A DNA stretch of 64,000 bases from Calliopum simillimum (taxonomy: Eukaryota; Arthropoda; Insecta; Diptera; Lauxaniidae): NCBI GenBank assembly GCA_951812925.1, contig OX638372.1:3968001-4032000 (forward strand). Reading direction: 5' to 3'. The translations under genes and the position numbers were made by a program. The notes beneath the pieces are model-generated. The model did no database searches. It had not been told where the DNA came from and saw nothing but the letters and a program-made list of their open reading frames with translations. Within the stretch, counting starts at the first letter, position 1. Every line of letters starts with the position of its first letter. This document shows positions 23,976 through 35,570 of the stretch, piece by piece.

Positions 23976-24807
23976 GAGCAAAGCGGAGAACGAAATTAAC
24001 CAATCAAATCGCCTAAACTGTAAAATTGTTGTTGTTTTGCTAGTTAATTTTGACAGTACTTGCTACCAAAAACGAAGAGCAAGAAACGTATCAGTTACTG
24101 ACGCTACCTTGTTAATTGTATCATGGCATTATTAAGTAATTTACATATATTGCGTTTAAAAGGCAATTAAAATATCCTTTTTTCCTTACAGTTGGCAGCA
24201 GTTGAATGCAGAATTCTTTGCACCTTCGAATTTGACGGGTCAAAAAATTCTACTTCTTTTGTTTTTTGAATGCAGCATTTTTTAGAAGCGTACACTATTT
24301 GTTTTACAGTTCAGAATTTTTATTTAGAAACGAATGGAAAAATGCGACATTCAGAAAGAGGGAAGAAAAATTGCAGAATTTTTTTGACAAAGAAAACGCT
24401 ATAATTGTTGCTGTGGACCCATTTATATAAATTTATAGTGTATATTTCCACTATTTTTTTATTAATTAATTTCTGTTGTTTTATTATTATTAGCTCCGTT
24501 CCAGAACGAAACAAAAGCTAACTTTTGTTTCCTTTTGTTACCTAGAGTTGACTTAATCTTGTTCCCGTATTCAAAATTTAGTCAAATGAGAGCGAAAAGA
24601 AACATGGCTGATCATTTCCCCTCCATACAAAAATAACCAAATTTTACTTAAAGAAATTCTTTAGGCAAAATTTGTTAAGTTTAAAAAGTCACAACTGACA
24701 AAAAAGTTTATATGTACGGCGGGTGCGGGCAAAACAAAAAATTTCAAAATAAATTAAACGTCACAAAATACATGAAAAATAAACAAAAACGCAAATAAAA
24801 ACACAAT
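23976..24807. other. Intergenic, no gene seen
   Basis: AT-rich, with decayed material only. Two similar words, GCAGAATTCTTTGCACC and GCAGCATTTTTTAG, may derive from a local duplication. No frame with family features. Confidence 0.35.
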
Positions 24808-24974
24808 GGGTGCTATTATTGATTCCGTCGGAAAGCATTTTCCGCGCGGATACAAATTTTGCTATTCTTGATTCCGAAAAGTAGATACATCTGTCATCAC
24901 TGTTCCGCAAAACAGATAAATTTGGCATTCTTGTTTCCGCAAATAATTTGACAAATTTAACAACCCTGACATAG
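24808..24974. mobile_element. Truncated copy of the GGGTGCTATT TIR element
   Basis: The first 167 bases closely match 8492-8658: the same start GGGTGCTATTATTGATTCCG, then GGAAAGCATTTTCCGCGCGG and ACTGTTCCGCAAAACAGATA, then CAACCCTGACAT, after which the match ends. No right terminal repeat is found nearby. It shows the family is repeated in this genome. Confidence 0.75.
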
Positions 24975-25388
24975 TCTGCAGTGTTGCCAAAAAGTGGTAA
25001 ATTTACCTCAAACGGGTAATTTTCAGCTCCTGAGGTAAAAAAGGTAAGAAAAAACAAAAAGTGGTAAATTTTGCACGCGGACTTAATTTTTATAACTTCG
25101 TTCAATACCTTAAACAGAAGCCCTGGAAACAAGTAATGAAAATGCTTTTTTAGACATATTACTTTTCTAAGTCAAACCTGCAAAGGTCTCTCTTTTGTGG
25201 AGCAAAAACATATAATAAAAAATGATCACATCAAAAAATCCACGTTGGAGGAAGCATATTTGGCACCTTTGTGTGAAAAAAAAAAAAATTCTAAATTGCA
25301 CTACTTTGATACAAACATAATAAGGAACTGTTGCTTAAAGTTCTAAAAGAAGGCATTTTTAGAACTGTGCAAAAGACTTCAATGTTCA

Positions 25389-26439
25389 ATGATAAGGAAG
25401 GAATTCACTGAAATGGAGTTTTTGTATCCGACAGTTCATTTTAACATTAATAACAGAATAAATATAATAGAGTTATCTATACCTCCGAATAAAGTTAAAG
25501 TTATGGACATTGTAAAACTTTCTATTGAGTTTTTGTATCCGACAGTTCATTTTAACATTAATAACAGAATAAATATAATAGAGTTATCTATATCTCCGAA
25601 TAAAGTTAAAGTTATGGACATTGTAAAACTTTCTATTGAGTAGAAGGAAGCAGGTGTTTGCTTTAATGACCAGGAAAAGAAAAAATTTTCTTCGATGCCA
25701 ATAGATGAAATGTGGTCCGAAATTAAAAATTTTAGCGATATGACAAAATTTCCAAACCTTTGCATGTTATCTTTTCATTTCTTAAGCCAACGGTCCATTC
25801 AGTACGTCGAGTACGTTACGTCGTTTTTTTCGACTGGCAGCTAAGTTAAAAATATGAGTTTATATCAAGTGCGACTCAATCAGTACGTCTCCGTCAACGC
25901 AACGTACAAAAGTTGCCCAACCCCAACTTTCGACGTACGTCGTGTGATTTGACAACCGTAAAATAAATTTATTTTCAATTTCATTTGTTGTTTTTTGTTT
26001 TCTTTGCCGTTTTTGTTTTCTTTTTTGAATAATATTGGAATAAAAAAATATTGGAGCTGTTCAAGTGCAAAATTAAAATTTGAAATTAATATTATAAAAA
26101 GAATTGTGATGTTTTAATCCGTTTTCAAAGTATTCATTGGGCCAGGCTTTTCCGTCAAATACGTCACAGTCAGTCGAAAAAAACGACGTGACGTACTCGA
26201 CGTACTGAATGGACCGTTCCGTTTAATATTGCCCCATTTCAATGCTGAAACGGAGTGTATATTTTCTTTAGTTACTGATGTCAAAAATAAAAAAAGAAAT
26301 AAAATGGGAAAAGATTTGCTTAATACTACTCGCATATCTATTTTACGCTCGACCACCCAAGTAAAGAAATCTGATTTTGTAGTGTGTGTCGATCACCTAT
26401 CAAAGTATTTAAAAAAAAAATTGTATGAATTTGTTTTTT
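25389..26439 (+). pseudogene. hAT-like transposase C-terminal remnant
   Basis: Plus-strand fragments resemble the C-terminal dimerisation region of a hAT-type transposase: before the inserted element, KFPNLCMLSFHFL (about 25749-25784), and after it, LPHFNAETECIFSLVTDVK (about 26231-26287) and NKMGKDLLNTTRISI. If the element at 25786-26222 and one TTAA are removed, the frame reads straight through HFLILPHFNAE. Further upstream a 111-base block (37 codons, core FLYPTVHFNINNRINIIELS) is present twice in tandem (25416-25526 and 25527-25637) and differs at one position noted. Stops elsewhere show the copy is dead. Confidence 0.6.
25786..26222. mobile_element. TTAA-flanked TIR element (piggyBac-type MITE)
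   Basis: A 437-base element with terminal inverted repeats of about 45-50 bases. The left carries AACGGTCCATTCAGTACGTC then GAGTACGTTACGTCG, the right the inverse with GAGTACGTCACGTCG. It is flanked on both sides by TTAA (25782-25785 and 26223-26226). Exact TTAA duplication is the hallmark of piggyBac-type transposition. No coding capacity. It interrupts the hAT-like remnant, whose frame is restored on excision. Confidence 0.8.
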
Positions 26440-26457
26440 AAAATACGCTTTTATGTA

Positions 26458-27320
26458 GGGTAAGGGAGGGAAATACGTGGGTAATATGGACCACACGTTT
26501 ATTTTCCACTGCATACATAGGCTTTATTCATGTTCAAACTTTACGCTAATACCTAAAACTTATAATAATGTGATTTTAGCGTTTGGTGAAGTCGCATGTT
26601 GCTGTGAAGTTGTTTTTTCTAAAAAAAAATTTTCTGATGCATTTTTTTAAGTAGTGAATTTAATTATTTCACTTTAAAGACATCGTGATTTTAAATAAAT
26701 CATTAATTATATAAAATCAGTGAATACCATTTATAATTTATGAGCACAAATTAGTTCATTACCCACAAGAGTTTTTGATAAAAAAAACCATTTATTTCAC
26801 CAACACGTACTGTGGTTAATATGGACCACCAAAGAAAAAAAGCCTCAAAAACAAATGTATTTATCATCTTCTTCAGATGGGGAATCTAACTGCAGTTTTC
26901 ATGACGAGTCTGATGGTCATTATTTGCAATTCGTAAACTAGAAAGGAAAAGAAGATGAAAAATGCATATAATGTAATACCCTTTATTCAGAAGATCGCCG
27001 TGGCGAATTTTAGGTTGAATGTGTAATCTGACTTTCTTGGAGTCATGAAAAATGTGCCGGATGTGGAAATGACATTTTTATATGCAACTACTGGACCAAA
27101 TAAACATGTGGGGCAATATGGACTATATAGTTCATATAACATTACTTTTTTATCTTCATTTTGAGTATTTTCAGTTTTTAAACTTTTTTTCTTCATCCTG
27201 ATGAGATATTTATCCAGAAGTAAATCAGAATAAAGGTGAATTGTTTCCTTTAATGAATGACATAAAATGAATTGTTTTGTTTTATGTTTTTTGAGTGGTC
27301 CACATTTCCCTCCGTTACCC
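26458..27320 (+). mobile_element. Degenerate pogo-like (Tc1/mariner superfamily) element
   Basis: Flanked by TA (26456-26457 and 27321-27322), with inverted ends GGGTAAGGGAGGGAAATACG and the inverse of GGGTAACGGAGGGAAATGTG. On the plus strand a decayed C-terminal tail can be read between about 26855 and 27100: acidic/serine-rich SSSDGESNCSFHDESDGH, then a Cys-rich segment with SHEKCAGCGNDIFIC. That resembles the C-terminal zinc-binding tail found in many pogo/Jerky-type transposases. Several stops lie within it. The catalytic DDD domain is missing, so this is an internally deleted copy. The word GGTAATATGGACC near the left end recurs inside. Confidence 0.65.
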
Positions 27321-27985
27321 TACATTTAAATGAATTAAACTGAAAAATCAATGCAGTAAATGTTATGCTCCTTTTTTATTGTTCTAAATTGTTTTTTTTT
27401 TTTTTTTTTTGTTTTTGTAAACAATAAGTACAATAAATTAAATTATTCATGTTAGACCTGTAACTCTCATGTTTTATTAATTATTTTTAATGGTTAATTG
27501 ATTTCCGCACATTTTGCTTGTGTATTTACGCGATTTAACTTTAAGATGTTTGAAATTTTTAACAATTTTAATAAAAAATTTTACCTCAGCCATCTTGAGC
27601 GTTGCCAACCGTTCGTTTTTAACCGGTTCAGACCGGTTCAGAGCCCCTAGCGGGAAAATTTCTCGTTAATTTTTGCCAAAAAAGGTTCAGGGATTTGCTT
27701 TCTCCTGTTTTGTTATGACCTCATTGACAATTGATGTACTTTTTTGACACTTTGAATTGTCAAAAAAGTACATCAATTGTCAATGAGATTTTAAAACAAA
27801 ATTGAGATTGGAAGTGTTCTGAAAATTACGTGATGACACGTCAATTCAATCGGTAGGAAATTATCGGTACATTTTCTTTTCGCAGAAGAGTTTTTTGTTC
27901 TAAAAATTAAATTAACAAAGTGCTTTTAAAATTAAATAATACTAATATTGTTTTAAAAAAAATTAAATAAATTTAATCATTCATA
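27321..27985. promoter_or_regulatory. 5' flank of beta-COP with a perfect 30-bp palindrome
   Basis: The interval between the pogo-like element and the beta-COP start codon. It holds a perfect inverted repeat with 30-base arms (27720-27749 and 27758-27787) around an 8-base spacer, about 200 bases before the start codon, and a direct repeat of AACCGGTTCAGA (27630-27653). The transcription start is not determined. Confidence 0.5.
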
Positions 27986-30900
27986 ATGGCACTGGCCGAA
28001 GGACCATGTTATACCATCATAAATTCGCCAGACATTGAGATACCCAACGAAATGCAGCTAAAGCAAGACTTGGAAAAAGGCGACACGAATGTGAAAATTG
28101 ATACACTGAAAAAAGTAATACAACTTTTGTTAAATGGTGAGCGCTTGTCGGGTCTCATAATGACCATAATTCGTTTTGTGTTGCCTGTGCAGAATCACAC
28201 AATAAAAAAGCTGCTGCTTATTTTTTGGGAAATTGTTCCCAAGACATCTCCCGACGGAAAGTTATTACAGGAAATGATTCTCGTATGCGATGCTTATCGC
28301 AAGGACTTGCAACATCCAAATGAATTTTTACGGGGTTCCACATTACGCTTCCTTTGCAAGCTAAAAGAACCCGAATTATTAGAGCCTCTAATGCCTGCAA
28401 TAAGGGCGTGTCTCGATCATCGTCATTCATATGTGCGACGTAACGCTGTATTGGCAATTTTCACAATATACAAAAATTTTGATTGGCTTGTGCCCGATGG
28501 TCCCGAATTAATTGCCAACTTCCTCGACACTCAGCAGGACATGTCCTGCAAACGCAATGCTTTCCTTATGCTTTTGCATGCTGATCAAGAACGTGCGCTT
28601 AATTATTTGGCATCCTGTATCGATCAAGTGAATAATTTTGGCGATATTTTGCAGTTGGTTATAGTTGAACTTATCTATAAAGTGTGTCATGCGAATCCAG
28701 CGGAACGCTCTCGCTTTATACGCTGCATATACAATTTGTTGAATTCATCCTCAAATGCCGTGCGCTATGAAGCAGCTGGTACGTTGATTACGCTATCATC
28801 GGCTCCGACTGCAATAAAAGCAGCAGCTGGTTGTTACATTGAACTCATTGTAAAGGAGAGCGACAATAACGTTAAATTGATTGTGTTGGATCGACTAATT
28901 GCGATGAAAGAGAATGAAAATATGGAAAAGGTAAAAAATTCTTTAATTTCATTTGATTTATTAAAAGTTAATAGAAAATTCTGAAAGATAATAAATCTTA
29001 TAATTACCATTAAATTAGGTTTCCGATGGATGAACTAGTTCTTGCTACACAGTTCTTAGAATAAATTTCTTTAGACATACTCAAAACTATGAAATTTTTC
29101 TCATATAATGAGCGTATTATGAATTGTCTTCAATCGGCTCCAAATTTCGACAAAACTGTTTCTTGGTTTTTCAGATGCTCATGTTAAGCCCTGATTAAGG
29201 GCCAATCAGTAAATGTGTCTGTCTATAGAAATTACGATAAAGCTATTTGCATGAAATTAAGCACAGATAATACTTAGGATCGTTGTCTGTTCTGGAGTAA
29301 AAATGGGCGTGATCGGTTAATGTGCTTTAAAAACATTGTATAGGAAGATTTGCCCATTTCTAACCTCAGGCAGCTTAGGAACATTGTTGTTAACTGTACC
29401 ACGCATCTAGCTTTACCCCTTTGGCCGCAATCGTAATTTCAATAGATAGGGCTCAACATAAAAATCTGAAAATATCAGGGAACATTTTTTTCGACATTTA
29501 GAACTGATTGACGACCATCCAGTCCCATTAACAAAAATTTAAAAAAGTATTCAGTTGAAGCTATCAGATATAATAATTTCTTTCAAAGATTTTAGTTTCG
29601 TCCCAGAGTCCTTCTGTCTATGTAAAGTTTGTAAACACCTGTTCCAGTTAAAAAAAAATATATATATATAGGGCAATCATTGATTCAAGCTGGCGAAGAA
29701 CACTTTTAACTTAAACCATTTTTTTAATTCTCTGAAACGAATAGATCATGCAGGATTTAGTAATGGACGTGTTACGTGTTTTGGCATCTCCCGATATCGA
29801 AGTGCGTCGCAAGACACTTGCTTTGGCTATGGATTTAGTTTCATCTCGTAATATTGGTGAAATGGTTCAAGTTTTGAAAAAAGAAGTTTCTAAAACTCAC
29901 AATATTGAACACGAAGACACAGGAAAATATCGTCAGATTCTTGTGCGTACTTTGCACTCCTGCTCTATAAAGTTTCCTGATGTTGCCGCTAACGTTATAC
30001 CAGTTCTAGTGGAGTTCTTATCAGACACAAACGAGTTGGCTGCAATCGATGTCTTAATATTTATACGCGAGGCTATACAGAAATTCCCTTCGCTTCGTCC
30101 ATTGATTATAGAAAAGTTGCTTGAAGCATTCCCTCAGATCAAAACATCAAAAATTCATCGAGCCGCTGTCTGGATTTTAGGCGAATATATCAATTCAAAA
30201 GAACAAATTCTTGAAGTTATTGAGGTGTTAGTTCAAACTTTAGGAGAAATTCCAATGGTAGAAGCCGAACAAAGACGCTTAGCTGGAGAACAATCTGAAG
30301 AGGATCATACGCCGTCGACTGGGGGAACTACAGGTAGTGTAGAAGCTTCTACAGCTAGTAGTAAAGTTACTTCGGATGGGACTTATGCAACACAAAGCGC
30401 ATTCAGCGTAGCACCGTAAGTAAAATATTTTTACTCAGTTTTAAGTAAGCAGACATACATATTTTTCCTCTTTCGTACGATGAAAAATGTACAGCATGAT
30501 TTTTAGAACAATCAATAATCACTTAAAATTTAAATTTTTGTCATCTTATTTAGGACTTGTTTTGGCAAAAAGTTGTCTAATTTATTTTTACAAAATTTCA
30601 GGATTGCAAAGAAGGAAAAGCGTCCTCCGTTGCGTCAATATTTGATGGATGGTGACTTCTTTATTGGGGCTGCGCTATCAGCAACGCTAACTAAATTAGC
30701 GCTACGGTACTCAGATTTAGAAACGGATTTGGTAATAAAATAAACATAAACCTATATTTGAATATAAAAGCTTAACTTTTGATTCCTCAGCGTCAGCAAA
30801 ATCGCTTAACCACACAAGTTATGTTGATTATGAGTTCAATTTTACATTTGGGCAAGTCCGGGTTCCCCACTAAAGCAATTACGAATGATGATACTGATCG

Positions 30901-33900
30901 CATATTTATTTGCTTACGTACACTTAGCGAACGCACCGAAGAAGCCGTTGAAATATTCAAAACATACTGTCGCGAAGCATTAGGTAAAATGTTAGACGCA
31001 CAGAATGAAGAAGATCAACGTATGCTTAAGGAGAAGCAAAAAGTTTCCGCAAAAGTGCAGCCAGATGATCCAGTTGTATTTGCACAACTTTCGAATGGAC
31101 GCGATAATCAACTAGGAGAGAATGTATTTGAATCGAGTTTAAATCAGGCGCTCGCTGGCACAAAAACTACCAATCTAAGCGACATTACATCACCCAATAA
31201 TAAGCTTAACAAAGTCACACAGTTGACCGGCTTCTCGGATCCTGTTTACGCCGAGGCTTATGTTAATGTTAATCAATATGACATTGTGCTAGATGTTCTT
31301 GTTGTCAATCAAACTAGTATGTGTTAAAAAAGGAAGCGAACGTCAGTAAACTTGCATCATAAATTTTAGAAAAAAAAAAATCAATAACTAAAAACTTTAA
31401 AGTGTCTGTGATCACGTTTACTGGGTAGTTATTTGAATCTACAACTGAATTTCATGCAATTCCATTACGCGTATGGTATATTAAAAAAGTCTAAATGTTT
31501 TGTAAACCAGCCTCTTGCTTTTTTCACCCAAACGGGTTAATCTCGGAAAAAAATTCAATTCAAATTCTCATAGCAGCGCTTCATCGTGGATTAATTTAAT
31601 ATTTACAAAGATATGATATACGCAAAAATTAGGATTCAGTCTTCATTTTGCCTCAGATATCCTCCATTAAGAGAAAATGCTTAAGCATTACCTGAACAAA
31701 AATAATAAAATAAACAATTTTGTACACTAGTGGATTTTTTCTAAAATTTTATTACGTAAGACGTATTACAGTCGCTTCCTCGACAATGCATAAAGTTAAA
31801 TGACATATATAATTGTTATTATAAGTCCACAATATTTTTTTTTTTTCTCTTTAGATGACACTCTTCAAAACTGCACCCTTGAACTGGCCACCTTGGGTGA
31901 CTTAAAATTAGTAGAACGTCCGCATCCAGTTGTTTTAGCACCACACGATTTCTGTAACATCAAAGCTAACGTTAAAGTTTCATCAACAGAAAATGGAATA
32001 ATTTTTGGAAACATTGGTAAGATATCTTTTAGGTTTTATGTATCGCAATGATTATGATTTTAAACATAAAAATTATGTTTTATCGTCGCCATCAAAGGAT
32101 TTATACGATGAAAAGAATTAAATTTTGTAATTAATTAAACAAAATGCACAAAATTTCTTATTGGTTCTTAACGATGCACTTATGACAAAAATTAAATATC
32201 TCTGTATAAACACTATAACATACATAAACATATCGAGCCCTAACCGACAAAAAGTAAATTTTACAGGAGAAGGTTTTTTTTTAAATATCTGTGCATTTAG
32301 TATAGCTATTACAGTGAAATTTGGTATGTAAACTACATTTTGTGTTAGACATGCAATACAACTAGTTTCAGTCGGTCGGTTAATTTTTTTCTTTTCCAGA
32401 TTCCCCATCTGATCTTCAGTTTGTGGTCTCATGTACTATTAACCCGCATCAAGACTTTTCAATAAATTTTCCTTTTTTATTACATTATTTGCAAATTATT
32501 TTTGACACGAAAAGAAAAAAAACTTAACCAACAACTCGCAGTCACAAAAAAAAAATAAACAAAATACTTCGAATGTCGGTTAAGTCTTAATTGCTTTCGC
32601 TATAACTCCATAACGGTACTTTTAACAGTTATGAAATTTGTAGAGAAGATGCGTATGGACACGAATTATAGGTTTTCATCAAAAAACGAAAATCCGAAAT
32701 CGTGTCGGTTAAGTCTTTTTGGCGGTAAGGGCTCAATTTGAAGCATAGGCAACGACGTATATTTTTATCAAGATACACAGTTCGTTACTGTGATCTGTGG
32801 AATTTGTGAAAATTGTTGAAATGTTGCTGAAAGCGGACAACCGAAATGTCTAAATACGTTTGTTTTTCGAATTCTGCGTCTGTTTAATAAAAAATTTTCA
32901 ATAAATCAAACGCAGCGTTGGCATAGCAACATTTTATTCCTCTTTCAGCAGCTTTATTTGTGCCTAATCAAATTGCACAGACCGGCGAGTAAGTCAAACG
33001 AATAAAATTTGAATATCTTATTCATATACGTCGTTGGCATAGGTACGCTTGAAAAAATTAAAAACGAATTTCATATTAAAATCGGTGTCTAAATAGCTGC
33101 TTAGTCGATTTTGATCAAAAGACAGAGCAATAAAAATGTATTCCTTTTTAAGCATAAATCACATGTTGTTTTGTCTTTAAATCCAAAATCGACTTGCCCA
33201 ATTATTCACTCTGGCAACAAAAATGTGGTTATAACCTATTTAGACAAAGTTTTTAAATTCGAAGAAAAAAAAAACAGCATTAACACAAACATATCTTGCG
33301 CTTCGATGGCTGTTGAAAATGTTAATTATTTACTGCCTTTGTTAATTTCTATTCTAAAATTTGTTAATTTTTATTCTAAAAATAGTCTATGACACATCAA
33401 TAAACACCAATGTTGTTGTACTAAATACGATTCATATTGATATTATGGACTACATTATTCCAGCCGCTTGTACAGATACTGAATTCAGACAAATGTGGCA
33501 AGATTTCGAATGGGAAAATAAGGTAAAAATAAGCCGCATTTTACTGTTCAAATCAAAGTATAATCAAATACATATATTAAGGTGACCGTTAATACAACAT
33601 TCACTGATTTGCATGAGTATTTAAAGCATCTTTTAAAGAGCACCAACATGAAATGCCTAACTCCTGAAAAAGCATTGTCAGGCCAATGCGGTTTTATGGC
33701 GGCAAATATGTATGCAAAGTAAGTTTTGTAATGTATTTTTCGTCGTATTTCGTGTTGAATGAAATTTTATTTTCTAGATCAATTTTTGGAGAAAATGCAC
33801 TTGCCAATTTAAGTATTGAAAAGCCAGTCGATGATCCTGACTCTAAAGTTACCGGACACATACGCATACGTGCAAAGAGTCAAGTAAGTTTTTTTAAAAT

Positions 33901-34002
33901 ACAGCAAAACAATGATTTATTGTGTTTTCTCTTCAGGGTATGGCATTAAGCTTAGGCGATAAAATTAGTTCATCGCAAAAGCAATCTGTTCAAGCTGCAT
34001 GA
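27986..34002 (+). CDS. betaCOP: Coatomer subunit beta (beta-COP)
   Basis: A subunit of the COPI coat that forms vesicles for Golgi-to-ER and intra-Golgi transport. Nine exons join in phase: 27986-28930, 29745-30415, 30602-30731, 30791-31316, 31855-32016, 33386-33522, 33582-33718, 33778-33883 and 33937-34002, giving 959 residues (human COPB1 953). The N-terminus has the family signature [20 protein letters not shown]. Adaptin-like HEAT repeats fill about residues 20-540 (for example [32 protein letters not shown]). A low-complexity linker rich in Thr/Ser follows at about 512-538. The C-terminal appendage part is typical: [45 protein letters not shown], and the end [20 protein letters not shown]. 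Intron 5 (32017-33385) contains a TIR element. All splice sites are GT/AG. The gene appears intact. Confidence 0.96.
32227..32742. mobile_element. TIR element in beta-COP intron 5, family CGAGCCCTAACCG
   Basis: The left part reads ATCGAGCCCTAACCGACAAA followed by AAGTAAATTTTACAGGAGA, and the right part is the approximate inverse (CTTTTTGGCGGTAAGGGCTC). The left end matches the start of the larger element at 53417-55065 over about 40 bases, including ATTTTACAGGAGA. The boundaries are approximate and target duplication was not settled. Non-coding. The internal sequence repeats the word TCGGTTAAGTCTT (32577 and 32704). Confidence 0.55.
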
Positions 34003-34310
34003 ATTTAGAGAGCTTGATTAAAGGCGATTACATTGTTTTGCGGAATATAAAGCATCATATAATTATTACATGTTGTAACCTTTGCAAATCAAATATACAG
34101 TAACTGTTTATTATGTAGTATTTAAATTTAAAAAAAAAAAATGGGCGGAAATCGATGAGTAATGCACCTGTGTTCAACTACGAAATGTTTGACAACCTTC
34201 ATTCCAGTCAACAATGAAACTCAAAATCTTTATCCTTCCAGTTACTCTGTACAACTTTAACAGAAATGTGGTTAATTAATAGCGCCTTGCTACACAGCTT
34301 GAAAGTGTTC
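34003..34310. other. beta-COP 3' flank
   Basis: The beta-COP 3' untranslated region, then unassigned sequence. No gene seen. It may be the 5' side of the P-like fragment that continues after the LINE insertion. Confidence 0.3.
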
Positions 34311-34321
34311 ATCAACAGTTG

Positions 34322-34837
34322 TATGTATGTATGTATGTATTCTAATTTAACTCCTAAGAGGAGCATAGGGCCAATATGAAACATTTCCATTCGTTGCGAT
34401 CCCTTGCGATGACTTTGATCTCTTGCTACGACTTTCCCGATTCTTGGATTTCCTTTTCCAGCGACCTTTTCCAGTTGGTTTTGGGACTACCACGTGCTCT
34501 ACTGCCTTGTGGATTCCACTCAAGAGCCTGGCGGCAAACTTCGCTGTGTGGTTTCCGGAGAGTGTGACCAATCCATCCCCATTTGCGCAGCTTGACCTTG
34601 TTTGCTGTAGCCCTCTGATTGCATTTTTGATGTAGCGCCGCATTTGATATAGTGCGAGACCACCAAATCCTTAGTATACGCCTTAAGCATTTGTTGACGA
34701 ATACTTGCAGCTTGTTCGTTAGTTGTTCAGTAACAAGCCATGTTTCGCACCCATATAACAAAATCGATTTCACATTCGAATCAAAAATGCGCACTTTCAA
34801 TTTGGTGGATATAACGGAAGAAGACCATATTTTGTTT
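34322..34837 (-). mobile_element. 5'-truncated LINE with target duplication
   Basis: Minus-strand frames encode a reverse transcriptase C-terminal tail: VKSILLYGCETWLVTEQLTN, VFVNKCLRRILRIWWSRTIS, GWIGHTLRKPHSEVCRQALE and WNPQGSRARGSPKTNWKRSL. A frame change lies between two overlapping frames. The 3' end is a short CATA/TATG repeat at 34322-34340. The 11-base word ATCAACAGTTG flanks it exactly at 34311-34321 and 34838-34848, a target-site duplication. So this is a 516-base, 5'-truncated insertion. A close relative is at 48621-48967. Confidence 0.85.
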
Positions 34838-34979
34838 ATCAACAGTTGCATTCGAGGAATTCTGAAGAAATGCTACAGAGATACCAACAATATACTATCT
34901 ACGATCAAATCAAAAGGCGAAACTGTAAATGGATCGATCACACACTGTTCAAACCACCATTGCTTCTTAATGTAGCACC

Positions 34980-35570
34980 GGTGTATGCTGGGTGGTTAAG
35001 TTACTTTCTATATTACTGGTAATCGAATGCATGTACTGGAAGAGCGGACTTGGGCGTGCAAGATATAGAGGAAAAAACGTTCGTTAAGTTGAAGGGTATA
35101 CATAATGATGTTGTTTTTACTCAAAAACACAACAGTAAGCTCACACCACAGAACCAATGTTATCTTACTAAAAGGAAATGATAAAAGTTGCGTTAAGACA
35201 TCAAAAATATGCGCTATTAATAGGATATTTCCGAACCTCAATTCTAAAAAAACAAAAAACATTTTACAGACAGCTTAGTAATTCCCCAAATTATACAGAA
35301 TTAAAGAAAATAGAAAATTATTTAAAAATGTTCCAACGGATGAAAGCTATAAGGACAGAACTTACTGTCTTGACGGAATTACAAATTCATTGATGGAATA
35401 TCTTTTACTTGTGAAGGATATACTCCGGAGTACAAATTCTGTGGCATTCTTTAACGTAAATCTAAGTTGCCTTGATGCAATATTTAAAGGTCGGTCAACG
35501 ATTACGATTATAAACTATTGGACATTCTGAATAAATAACAAGAATTTTGAATACCGATAAATAGATTTTA
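34980..35570 (+). pseudogene. Second P-like transposase fragment, internally deleted
   Basis: Pieces line up with the transposase at 5.6-7.6 kb in the same order. GGGCGTGCAAGATATAGAGG (about 35053) matches GGGCGTGCAAGATTTAGGAC at 6357. GTTAAGTTGAAGGGTATACA (35082) matches 6418-6437. Protein words SPNYTELKKIENYLKMFQRM (about 35280-35340) match SPNCAELREIQKYVRIFRAI, and then DGITNSLMEYLLLVKDILRS / TNSVAFFNVNLSCLDAIFK matches the stretch following IAGMAHSLEQYKLLATDLLR. The catalytic-core part between GINNDWEF and the SPNCAEL region is missing. It is broken by stops and frame changes. The LINE at 34322-34837 inserted just upstream. Confidence 0.6.

Noticed and set aside
23726..24016. Open frame of 96 codons
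   Set aside because: It runs through the second foldback unit and owes its length to the repeat modules.
34376..34635. Plus-strand frames over the LINE copy, repeated at 48642-48901
   Set aside because: They are antisense shadows; the reverse transcriptase motifs are on the minus strand.
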